This document shows positions 29,379-36,709 of a stretch of DNA of 64,000 nt, one piece after another (positions within the stretch are counted from its first letter, which is position 1; each line of letters starts with the position of its first letter). Position numbers and translations under genes: made by a program. The notes under the pieces were generated by a model. The model saw only the letters and a list, made by a program, of their open reading frames with translations. It had not been told where the DNA came from and made no database searches. The stretch is from NCBI RefSeq assembly GCF_038405225.1, contig NZ_CP151657.1, positions 2,356,001-2,420,000 of the forward strand. Reading direction: 5' to 3'. This stretch comes from Arthrobacter citreus. Lineage in GTDB: Bacteria > Actinomycetota > Actinomycetes > Actinomycetales > Micrococcaceae.

Positions 29379-30481
29379 GTTCCCAGGAAAACGAACGCCG
29401 GAGCGGCAGGCGCGCGGGCGCCCACGCCGCGGACCCGGCGGCAGAGACTGCGCAGCACGACGGCGGGGCCGCGCGGGACGACGGCGCGGTTCGGCCCAGT
29501 GCCGAACAGCCCGTCGAGACCGGCAACGAATACATGACCGACACGCGGCCCATCGCCGCTGACGGCGTTGGCCCGGGCTGCCGCAAACGGGACCCGATCC
29601 TGGTGGCCCGGAACGTGACCCGCACCTACGGCGGGATCCACGCCGTCGACGTCGACCATGTGGAGGTTCCGCGGAACAAGATCACCGCCCTCATCGGCCC
29701 CAACGGAGCCGGCAAGACCACCCTGTTCAACCTCCTGACGGGCTTCGACACTCCCCAGTCCGGGGACTGGCAGTTCGAAGGCCGGGACCTGGCCGGCGTC
29801 TCCGCCTACAAGGTGGCGAGGCTGGGGATGGTGCGCACGTTCCAGCTGACCAAGGTCATGGGCAAGCTCACCGTTATCGAGAACATGAGGCTCGGTGCCG
29901 CGTCACAGCCCGGCGAGTCCCTGTGGCGTGCCTTCCTGCCGCCCCTGTGGCGCAGCCGGGAACGTGAAATCACCGAACAGGCCGACGTGCTGCTGGCAAA
30001 GTTCAAGCTCGACGCCAAGCGCGGGGACTACGCCGCGTCGCTGTCGGGCGGCCAGCGCAAGCTCCTGGAGATGGCCCGCGCCCTGATGGTCCGGCCGAAA
30101 CTGGTGATGCTGGATGAACCCATGGCCGGCGTGAATCCGGCACTGACCCAGTCCCTGCTGGACCACATCAAGAACCTCAAGGCCGAAGGCATGACCGTCC
30201 TGTTCGTGGAGCATGACATGCACATGGTCCGGCACATTGCGGACTGGGTCATTGTCATGGCCGAAGGCAAAGTGGTGGCGGAGGGGCCTCCGGGCGAGGT
30301 GATGAAGGACCAGGCCGTCATCGACGCCTACCTTGGCGCCCACCACGACGTGGACCTCGGCGATTCCGAGGGTTTCGAGAAGCTCGAGGCGGAACTGGAA
30401 CATGATCCGGAGTCGTCGGTGGGCACCGAGCCCGACGGCGTCATCGGGCGACGGATTGATGAACGGAAGGAACAGTCATGA
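29375..30481 (+). CDS. livG: LivG-type ATPase with an extended N-terminus
   Basis: The 368-residue ATPase has Walker A GPNGAGKTT (108-116), signature LSGGQ, Walker B LVMLDEPMAGVNP and the LivG-type QLTKVMGKLTV insert. About 75 residues precede the ATPase domain and are Ala/Gly/Glu-rich and disordered-looking. ATG 29375 overlaps the livM stop (ATGA); an internal ATG at residue 54 could give a shorter form. The acidic C-terminal tail (about 40 residues) is also longer than usual. It powers uptake with LivF. Confidence 0.93.
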   Translation: MSSQENERRSGRRAGAHAADPAAETAQHDGGAARDDGAVRPSAEQPVETGNEYMTDTRPIAADGVGPGCRKRDPILVARNVTRTYGGIHAVDVDHVEVPRNKITALIGPNGAGKTTLFNLLTGFDTPQSGDWQFEGRDLAGVSAYKVARLGMVRTFQLTKVMGKLTVIENMRLGAASQPGESLWRAFLPPLWRSREREITEQADVLLAKFKLDAKRGDYAASLSGGQRKLLEMARALMVRPKLVMLDEPMAGVNPALTQSLLDHIKNLKAEGMTVLFVEHDMHMVRHIADWVIVMAEGKVVAEGPPGEVMKDQAVIDAYLGAHHDVDLGDSEGFEKLEAELEHDPESSVGTEPDGVIGRRIDERKEQS

Positions 30482-31224
30482 CCGCCGAGGCATTCGAGGG
30501 CGACTCCGTCGTCAAGGTGACCGATCTGGTGGCCGGCTACATACCCGGGGTGAACATCCTCAACGGCTGCAGCATTGAAGCCCGCCGCGGGGAACTCATT
30601 GGAATCATCGGCCCCAACGGCGCCGGGAAGTCCACCCTGCTCAAGGCCATGTTTGGGCTGGTGAAAGTGCATTCCGGGACCGTGGTGGTCCGGGGACAGG
30701 ACATCACCGGGCTCAAGGCCAACAAGCTGGTCAGCCGCGGGGTCGGTTTCGTTCCACAGAACAACAATGTGTTTGCGTCCCTGACCATCGAGGAAAACCT
30801 GCAGATGGGGCTGTACCAGGCGCCCAAGCGGTTCGCGGAACGCTTCGATTTTGTGTCCGAGCTCTTCCCTGAACTGCGCAAGCGCCGGGCGCAGCGGGCC
30901 GGCTCGCTGTCCGGCGGCGAACGGCAAATGGTCGCCATGGGCCGTGCCCTAATGATGGAACCGGCAGTGCTGCTGCTGGACGAGCCGTCAGCCGGCCTCT
31001 CCCCCGTGAAGCAGGACGAGGCGTTCCTGAGGGTGCACGAGATCAACCGGGCCGGTGTCTCGGTGATCATGGTGGAGCAGAACGCCCGCCGCTGCCTGCA
31101 GATCTGCGACCGCGCCTACGTTCTGGACCAGGGCCGCGACGCCTACACCGGCACGGGACGGGACCTGATGAAGGATCCCAAGGTCATCCAGCTGTACCTG
31201 GGCACGCTCGCCGACACCGCGTAA
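30478..31224 (+). CDS. livF: LivF-type ATPase
   Basis: The 248-residue second ATPase of the Liv system has Walker A GPNGAGKST (45-53), signature LSGGERQMVAMGRALM, Walker B LLLDEPSAGLSP and a switch His region replaced by VEQNARR, as is normal for LivF. Start overlaps the livG stop by ATGA. The operon livHMGF closes here with a strong terminator shared with convergent livK. Confidence 0.95.
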   Translation: MTAEAFEGDSVVKVTDLVAGYIPGVNILNGCSIEARRGELIGIIGPNGAGKSTLLKAMFGLVKVHSGTVVVRGQDITGLKANKLVSRGVGFVPQNNNVFASLTIEENLQMGLYQAPKRFAERFDFVSELFPELRKRRAQRAGSLSGGERQMVAMGRALMMEPAVLLLDEPSAGLSPVKQDEAFLRVHEINRAGVSVIMVEQNARRCLQICDRAYVLDQGRDAYTGTGRDLMKDPKVIQLYLGTLADTA

Positions 31225-31248
31225 CGCGGGATCCGCAAGCAGAACTGG

Positions 31249-31292
31249 CCAAGAGGAAAGCCCCCGCCATCCGGCGGGGGCTTTCCTCTTGG
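31249..31292. terminator. Bidirectional terminator between livF and livK
   Basis: A perfect 20-bp stem (31249-31268 with 31273-31292) around ATCC contains CCCCCGCC and flanking AAG/CTT runs. It can stop both convergent units. Confidence 0.88.
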
Positions 31293-31324
31293 GTGGAGCT
31301 GTGGAGCTGTGGTGCTGTCAGCGC

Positions 31325-32722
31325 CTAGAGCTTGCCCGATTCCGAACGGCTCGGCATCGGCTTGTTGTCGGCGTCGAACTGGTAGATACCAATGAAGGCC
31401 TCGGTCGGGTCACCGTTCTCATCGAAGGTGATCGGGCCGGAGTAACCGTCATAGTCGATGTCTCCGCCGCCGCGCAGGATCGTGACGCACCCTGCGTAGT
31501 CGAAGCACTTCTCGCCCTCGGCCGAGACACCCTGCAGTTCAGCCGCAACGGCTTTTCCGTCGGTGCTGCCGGCAGCTTCAGCGGCCAGGGCAGTCAGGGT
31601 GACGGCGTCGTAGCTTTCACCGGCGTAGGACCAGTCCTTGAGCGCCGGGTCAAGGGCGAGCAGGGACTCCTTGAAGGTGTCCGAGGCGAACGGACCCGGG
31701 ATGGTTCCCTGGGCCCCCTCGAGCGTTCCCGGGTCAAGGTCCTCGCTGTAGTCGGAGGTGTTGCCGTCCACGAAGAACATCTGCGTGGGGTCAACTCCCT
31801 TGGCGGTGAGCAGCGGAACGATGCTGGTGGCCTGCTGGAAGCTGATGACGACAATGGCGTCCGGTTCAGCGGCGACAACGGAGTCCACCTGGCTGCTGAA
31901 CTGCGATTCACCCTCGTTGAACATTTCTTCAGCGATGACCTGGCCGCCCGCGGATTCGACCGAACCGCGGATGTTGCTGGCCAGCCCCGTGCCGTAGGCA
32001 TCGTTCAGGACGATCATTCCCACGGTCTGGGCACCGCAGTTCATGATGTAGTTGCCGAGCGTGCGTCCCTGCAGCACATCGGAGGGAGCGGTGCGCCAGT
32101 ACAGGCCGTTGTCGTCCCAGGTGGTGAAGTCCGGCGAGGTGTTGGCCGGCGAGAACTGAATGACGCCAGCACCGGTGATCTGGCCGATGACGGTCTTGGA
32201 GACGCCCGAGGACGCGGCACCGATGATGGCGCTGACATTCTGGCTCAGCAGATCCGTCACCGACTGGGTGGCGATGTCGGTGGTGGTGTCACCGGAGTCG
32301 CGGTGGACAATCTCCACCGGCTGTCCCAGCACGCCGCCGGCGGCATTGATGTCCTGGACGGCGAGGTTGGTGCCGGCGATTTCCGGCGGGCCGAGGAACG
32401 CCAGCTCACCGGTGGTGGGCAGCAGTGTTCCGACCTTCAGCGGTGCGTCGGTGGTGCCGGTGGAGGCAGGCACTGCCGCCGGGTCACCCCTTTCCCCCGG
32501 ATCCTTGCCCTTGCCGCCTTCGTTGGGCGGGCAGGAGACTCCTCCTGCCGCAGCAGCGGTTGACGCTGACTCCGTTCCCGTCGACTCCGAAGCGGGAGTG
32601 TCATCTCCCCCGCTGCAGCCGGAGGCAAAAAGCGCCAAACCCAGCCCTACTGCCGCGATTTTTGCCACCCGGCTGTAACCGTCTCCCAGGCCCAGGCGAC
32701 TCGTGGTGCGTAGTGCAGTCAT
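31325..32722 (-). CDS. livK: Branched-chain amino-acid-binding lipoprotein
   Basis: The 465-residue precursor has a signal peptide ending in lipobox LFASGC (Cys36) and a mature type I periplasmic-binding fold: LKVGTLLPTTGELAFLGPPEIAGTNLAVQDIN, IIGAASSGVSKTV and IVLNDAYGTGLASNI. A roughly 50-residue Ser/Thr/Gly-rich linker with a PPNEGGKGKDPGERGD segment links the lipid anchor to the domain. Cys pairs near EKCFDYAGCV suggest a disulfide. It is the receptor for livHMGF, transcribed convergently. ATG 32722 is preceded by GGGGAG. Confidence 0.92.
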   Translation of the reverse strand: MTALRTTSRLGLGDGYSRVAKIAAVGLGLALFASGCSGGDDTPASESTGTESASTAAAAGGVSCPPNEGGKGKDPGERGDPAAVPASTGTTDAPLKVGTLLPTTGELAFLGPPEIAGTNLAVQDINAAGGVLGQPVEIVHRDSGDTTTDIATQSVTDLLSQNVSAIIGAASSGVSKTVIGQITGAGVIQFSPANTSPDFTTWDDNGLYWRTAPSDVLQGRTLGNYIMNCGAQTVGMIVLNDAYGTGLASNIRGSVESAGGQVIAEEMFNEGESQFSSQVDSVVAAEPDAIVVISFQQATSIVPLLTAKGVDPTQMFFVDGNTSDYSEDLDPGTLEGAQGTIPGPFASDTFKESLLALDPALKDWSYAGESYDAVTLTALAAEAAGSTDGKAVAAELQGVSAEGEKCFDYAGCVTILRGGGDIDYDGYSGPITFDENGDPTEAFIGIYQFDADNKPMPSRSESGKL

Positions 32723-32838
32723 AGATTTTTCTCCCCGATCGAAAGGCGGAGGCCTTTGATGCTGTTACCAGGTGTTCCTGATTAGAAGAAAAGCTAGTTG
32801 AATAATGAGTCAAACATAAGGGCCTTGGGTTACGTCCT

Positions 32839-32854
32839 TGTAACACTCATCACA
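32839..32854. promoter_or_regulatory. CRP/GlxR-like site upstream of livK
   Basis: TGTGATGAGTGTTACA on the minus strand differs from TGTGA-N6-TCACA at one position. A candidate -35 TTATGT with a -10 TAGCTT (plus-strand 32791-32796) would place the site about 62 bp upstream of transcription start. Confidence 0.55.
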
Positions 32855-32939
32855 TTCCGGCCCCGGGCCACTTGCACCGGAGGGTTGGCGCGGGTTAGAA
32901 GCTCGGTCAGCCGCGCAGCGTGGAAGGGCATTGCGGCCG

Positions 32940-33198
32940 CTAAACGGGGATGACGTCCCAGTCCGAGGCGCCGTCCCACCGGATGTACAGATCCTTCGGC
33001 AGGGATGCTCCACCGCCGTGGTACATGTGAAACTCCACTGCCTCGCCCTCGGCCAGGTCCATCCCGGCGGGCAGGTTCTTGGTGTTAACGCCCCACCCTT
33101 GACCCGTCAACCACCACATTCACGAGGTCGTGTCCGCTGACGTTGCGGAGCACATAGGTGTCCTTGGATGGATTCTCGAGTCTCAGGGCATTGCTCAT
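32940..33198 (-). pseudogene. Small beta-rich protein gene interrupted by a one-base insertion
   Basis: ATG 33198 is preceded by GGGAG at ideal spacing and opens a frame (MSNALRLENPSKDTYVLRNV onward) that stops after 37 codons. Dropping one C from the CCC run at 33103-33105 restores a frame that continues as GQGWGVNTKNLPAG, passes DLYIRWDGASDWDVIPV and ends at TAG 32940, giving 85 residues. The length is exactly 3n+1, so a single-base shift explains it. The product would be cytosolic with no recognised domain. It may be a sequencing or assembly error, a recent lesion, or, less likely, programmed frameshifting. Confidence 0.65.
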
Positions 33199-33424
33199 AA
33201 CCACTCCCGGCACATTGATTCGGCATGGACATCCGGCAGGGACTCCGAATTAAGGCCGCGTCCGCGGCTGACACCGAAGCCGCCCCCGCCCTGTCAATGC
33301 TACTGACGGGCAACCGCACGCCGGAACCCCGCAGCGGGGCAGCTCTGGTTTCCGGGGGCGGATTATTGAGCGAAAAGATTACCGCAGGGGCCATCCCGGC
33401 GGCTGCACCCGACGAATGGTAAGC

Positions 33425-33727
33425 ATGATCGAGCAAAGCTATCACCAGCAGGCGGAGCATCCCCTGCGGGAGTTCTCGGGCACGTACGGCGGCTTTTACC
33501 TCCTGCCCGGGGAAGCATGGGGTGTCTCGGTGGCTGAGGACGGCACACCGCATGCGCGCTGCTGCTCCTGCAGCTGGGAGTATGACGTGGCAACGGAAGA
33601 GGAAGCCGTAAAGCTGGTCTACTCACATTTGCGGGTGGCGCATCCGGACGAACCGGGAGTGGTGCATGCTGGAAAAAAGAGTACGGTACCCCAGGTCGGA
33701 CTCGAACCGACAACACGCAGATTTTAA
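33425..33727 (+). CDS. Small zinc-finger-like protein of unknown function
   Basis: The 100-residue frame contains CCSC (C46, C47, C49) and HLRVAH (H68, H73) separated by a helix-forming EEEAVKLVYS, spaced like a C2H2-type zinc site. Residues 1-82 look like a real small cytosolic protein, with FSGTYGGFYLLPGEAWGVSV. The last 18 residues (KKSTVPQVGLEPTTRRF) come from the antisense strand of the adjacent tRNA gene and are typical of a run-on end, so the native end may differ. No strong ribosome site is seen; ATG 33416 is an alternative start. Confidence 0.5.
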   Translation: MIEQSYHQQAEHPLREFSGTYGGFYLLPGEAWGVSVAEDGTPHARCCSCSWEYDVATEEEAVKLVYSHLRVAHPDEPGVVHAGKKSTVPQVGLEPTTRRF

Positions 33728-33759
33728 GTCTGCTGCCTCTGCCATTGGGCTACTGGGGC
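33687..33759 (-). tRNA. tRNA with UAA (leucine) anticodon but class I body
   Basis: The 73-nt gene folds as a standard cloverleaf. The acceptor stem is GCCCCAG/CTGGGGT with a G-U first pair and discriminator A73. The D-arm is GCC/GGC with GG in the loop. The anticodon stem GCAGA/TCTGC has loop CTTAAAA, anticodon TAA. The variable loop is only five bases (GTGTT), and the T-arm GTCGG-TTCGAGT-CCGAC is canonical. CCA is not encoded. The anticodon predicts Leu (UUA), but bacterial tRNA-Leu normally has a long variable arm, so the amino-acid identity is uncertain. A TAGGCT box lies 21 bp upstream (33781-33786). Confidence 0.85.
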
Positions 33760-33814
33760 GAAAGCCAAAGCTTCTGGTAAAGCCTACTGGAAGCCCCGCC
33801 GGGGCGGAAAACAA

Positions 33815-33852
33815 ACGACGGCGGCCCCTCCACCGGGAGGAACCGCCGTCGT
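33815..33852 (-). terminator. Terminator after ndh
   Basis: A ten-base stem (33815-33824 with 33843-33852) with an inner CCTCC/GGAGG pairing is followed on the minus strand by TTTGTTTT. Confidence 0.85.
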
Positions 33853-33876
33853 GCGCGTTCTGCGGGTGCGGGAAGC

Positions 33877-35262
33877 CTACTTGACGGCTTCCTTCTTCTT
33901 GGCCGGCGTGGCGGCCGCTACGAAGCTCGCACGCGGGTTCTTCAGGTTGCGCAGGTCGGTCAGGTCGCGGCCGTAGGTCACGTTCATGAGCCAGCCGGAG
34001 ATGACGCGGAACTTGCGCTCGAACATCGGCATGGCCAGGCCGTGGTAGCCGCGGTGTGCCAGCCAGGCCGGGAAGCCCTTCATGCCAAAGCCCATGATGT
34101 TGGCGACGCCCTTGTACTGGCCCAGGCCTGCAACTGCGCCGAGGCTCTTGTGGTTGTACTCCTCAACGCTGCCCACGCCGTAGCGGGCGGCCAGGATGTT
34201 CTTGGCCAGCAGTTTGGCCTGGCGTACGGCGTGCTGTGCGTTCGGAACGCAGAAGCCGCCAACCCCGCCACCGGAGAGGTCAGGAACGGCGGATACGTCG
34301 CCGGCGGCCCAGGCGCCCTCGAGGGGGCCGTCGTCGCCGGTGATGCGCAGTTCAGCGTTGGCGCGGACACGGCCGCGGTCGTCAATCGGGAAGTCGGTGG
34401 CACGGACCATCGGGTTGGCCTGCACGCCGGCGGTCCAGATGAGGGTGTCGGTGCCGAATTCGCCGGCCGGGGACTTGTCAGCCATGTTGATCAGCTTCAG
34501 GACGCCGCCCTCCGCGGAGGCCAGCGAGGTGTTCAGCAGGACCTCGATGCCGCGCTCACGCATGCTCGAGACAACCCACTCGGCCTGGTCCGGCTTGACC
34601 TCGGGCATCACGCGGCCCATGGCTTCAATCAGGACAAAGCGGAGGTCTTCGCGCTTGAGCCGGTCGTTCATGCGGACCGCGTCGCGGGCCATGTCCTCGA
34701 GCTCGGTCAGGGTTTCGATGCCGGCAAAACCGCCGCCGACGACGACGAAGGTCAGTGCGCGCTCGCGCTCCGGGCCTTCGGGCATCAGGGATGCGGTTTC
34801 GATGCGCTCGAGCACCTGGTTGCGGGTGCCGACTGCTTCTTCAATGGACTTCATGCCAATGCCGGCCTCGGCCAGGCCCGGGATCGGGAAGGTGCGCGTG
34901 ATCGAGCCGGCGGCCAGGACGACGTCCTGGTACGGCAGCTCAAACGGGGCGCTGCCGTCGGCAGGCTCGATGACAGCCGTGTGGGCTGCGTGGTTGATGG
35001 AGATGACCTTGCCGGTGATCAGCTCGGTGTTCCTCAGGTGCATGCGGTGGGACACGACGGCGTCGCGCGGCTCAATGGTGCCGGCGGCAACTTCGGGAAG
35101 GAAGGGCTGGTACGTCATGTACGGCAGCGGGTCGACAACGGTGACGATCCCGCCTTCGTCCTTAACCTTCTTCTGGAGGTCCTTCGCTACGTAGAGACCT
35201 ACGTAGCCACCGCCAACCACCAGGACGCGGGGACGGTCTGAAAACTGTGTCGTAGATGCCAT
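33877..35262 (-). CDS. ndh: Type II NADH:quinone oxidoreductase (NDH-2)
   Basis: The 461-residue flavoprotein transfers electrons from NADH to menaquinone without pumping protons. The FAD site VVGGGYVGLYVA is at about 15-26; the NAD site VVVGGGFAGIETLTELEDMA follows near 170; the WAAGDVSAVPDL and late FCVPNAQHAVRQAK motifs are characteristic, as is the amphipathic C-terminus used to attach to the membrane. Start ATG 35262 is placed by a TACGAT -10 six bases upstream, so the mRNA is probably leaderless. A CRP/GlxR-like site lies over the -35 region. Confidence 0.93.
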   Translation of the reverse strand: MASTTQFSDRPRVLVVGGGYVGLYVAKDLQKKVKDEGGIVTVVDPLPYMTYQPFLPEVAAGTIEPRDAVVSHRMHLRNTELITGKVISINHAAHTAVIEPADGSAPFELPYQDVVLAAGSITRTFPIPGLAEAGIGMKSIEEAVGTRNQVLERIETASLMPEGPERERALTFVVVGGGFAGIETLTELEDMARDAVRMNDRLKREDLRFVLIEAMGRVMPEVKPDQAEWVVSSMRERGIEVLLNTSLASAEGGVLKLINMADKSPAGEFGTDTLIWTAGVQANPMVRATDFPIDDRGRVRANAELRITGDDGPLEGAWAAGDVSAVPDLSGGGVGGFCVPNAQHAVRQAKLLAKNILAARYGVGSVEEYNHKSLGAVAGLGQYKGVANIMGFGMKGFPAWLAHRGYHGLAMPMFERKFRVISGWLMNVTYGRDLTDLRNLKNPRASFVAAATPAKKKEAVK

Positions 35263-35268
35263 GCCCTT

Positions 35269-35274
35269 ATCGTA
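35269..35274 (-). promoter_or_regulatory. -10 box TACGAT of ndh (leaderless)
   Basis: TACGAT followed by AAGGGC and the ATG at 35262 leaves 6 nt between -10 and start codon. Confidence 0.5.
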
Positions 35275-35282
35275 CCTGAGTT

Positions 35283-35298
35283 TGTGAAAACCTTCACG
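35283..35298. promoter_or_regulatory. CRP/GlxR-like site over the ndh promoter
   Basis: TGTGAAAACCTTCACG matches TGTGA-N6-TCACA with only the last base differing. Its centre is about 28 bp upstream of the inferred start point, overlapping the -35 region, so it should repress. It also overlaps the last codons of the mycosin-like gene. Confidence 0.6.
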
Positions 35299-36709
35299 AG
35301 ATTTCGGAGTATTTTAGCTGACCCGTTTCAGTGTCCTCGGCCGCAGAAAGCGCCTCGGAGCGGCGGCGCGCCCGCGTCACTGCGATGACACCTGCCGTGG
35401 TCACCCCCAGCAGCAGTCCGCCAAACCCCAGGACCAGGGCAGCCGGGAGCGGATCAGACTCCGAGTCCGGAGGCAGCGCCACCGGAACCGTCGGTTCGGG
35501 CAGGTCCGGAACGTCCGGCTCAACCGCAACCGGTGCGTCCGACGCAGGCGCCGTTGGTGCGTCCCGGCGATGGATCCGGATCCAGTCGGCGATGTTCCCC
35601 AGCGGATTCGCCGATACCGGGGCAACCTCTGCGGTCAGGGCGGCACCGGCGTTGAGAACGCCGTAGCCGTAGATGGTGTCCTGGCCGGGGGCGCCGGCGT
35701 CGCTGGCGGTGCTGATGATCCGGTTAATCACTTCGGCTGCGCTGAGGTCGGGGTAGGCGGAGCGGATCAGCGCTGCGGTTCCGGCAACCAGCGGTGCCGC
35801 CCCGGATGTACCGCTCCAGTCCGCGTACCGTGCAGGGCCGCCGGGCAGTCCGCCCACCAGGTTTTCCGCCGGCGCGGCAACGCCGATGCTGATTCCCTCC
35901 GAGGAGGAATCCTGGCTCGCTTCTCCGTTCCGGTCCAGCCCGGCGACGGTCAGCACGCCGGGAATAGTGGCCGGGGCACCCACCTGAACCATGCCGACAG
36001 CGCGGTTTCCGGCGGCCACGACAACCACGACGTCCTGCTGTTCAGCGTAGAGAAACGCGTCATCCCAGCTTTCCGGCCACGAGGTGGAGGTGCTGCCCAG
36101 GGACATATTGATGACCTGGGCTCCGTTGTCCACGGCCCACCGGATAGCGGTGGGAATCTGGTCCTCAATGGGGATGCCCCCGGGATTGTCCGGACCAATC
36201 CACGCGGAGACGGCCAGCAGCTCGGCTTTCGGGGCCACCCCAATGATTCCGTCGGTGTTGCCGGGAGCGGGTTTTTTCTCCGCCTTTTTACCGTCGTCGC
36301 CTTCGCTGTCCTCCGGCTTGTCCTCTTCCGGTTCGGGCGGCGGTGCGTGGCCGCGGCCGGCCAGCAATGTCGCCACCAGGGTTCCGTGTGAGGGGTTGGC
36401 GCCCAGTCCCCTGCTGCCGGCGGGATCACCGGCACCGGAAACGTCGGTGCCGCCTGTCACCGCGCCAGTCAGGTCCGGGTGGGTGGGGTCGATGCCGGTG
36501 TCGATCACCGCCACCTTCACCCCTTCGCCCTGGCTCACTTTCCAGGCGGCGTCGAAGCCGGAACCGGCAAGCCAGTACTGCTTGTCCCGCCACTCGTCGG
36601 CGGAGGCCGGGGCAGCCGGAATCAGGGTGGCCACCGCCAGCAGCGATGCCGCCAGAAGTGTCAGTGCTCCCCTCCGCCGAAGCTGGCCGGGCCACGCCGA
36701 CGAAGGCAT
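35294..36709 (-). CDS. Mycosin-like (MycP) membrane-anchored subtilase
   Basis: The 471-residue protein has a signal peptide (to about residue 38), a subtilisin-like S8 domain and one C-terminal membrane helix (LVLGFGGLLLGVTTAGVIAV). The triad is complete: Asp70 (VIDTGID), His108 (SHGTLVA) and Ser302 (GTSGAAPLVAG). The layout matches the mycosins of type VII secretion. A charged insert of about 35 residues (EPEEDKPEDSEGDDGKKAEK region) follows the His. No ESX gene is nearby, so the target is uncertain. ATG 36709 overlaps the stop of the DUF501-Ppx gene by one base. Confidence 0.88.
   Translation of the reverse strand: MPSSAWPGQLRRRGALTLLAASLLAVATLIPAAPASADEWRDKQYWLAGSGFDAAWKVSQGEGVKVAVIDTGIDPTHPDLTGAVTGGTDVSGAGDPAGSRGLGANPSHGTLVATLLAGRGHAPPPEPEEDKPEDSEGDDGKKAEKKPAPGNTDGIIGVAPKAELLAVSAWIGPDNPGGIPIEDQIPTAIRWAVDNGAQVINMSLGSTSTSWPESWDDAFLYAEQQDVVVVVAAGNRAVGMVQVGAPATIPGVLTVAGLDRNGEASQDSSSEGISIGVAAPAENLVGGLPGGPARYADWSGTSGAAPLVAGTAALIRSAYPDLSAAEVINRIISTASDAGAPGQDTIYGYGVLNAGAALTAEVAPVSANPLGNIADWIRIHRRDAPTAPASDAPVAVEPDVPDLPEPTVPVALPPDSESDPLPAALVLGFGGLLLGVTTAGVIAVTRARRRSEALSAAEDTETGQLKYSEIS

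Noticed and set aside
33225-33422. A 65-codon plus-strand frame before the small zinc-finger-like gene
   Set aside because: It lacks a ribosome site and shows no conserved pattern; it is probably chance in the intergenic gap.
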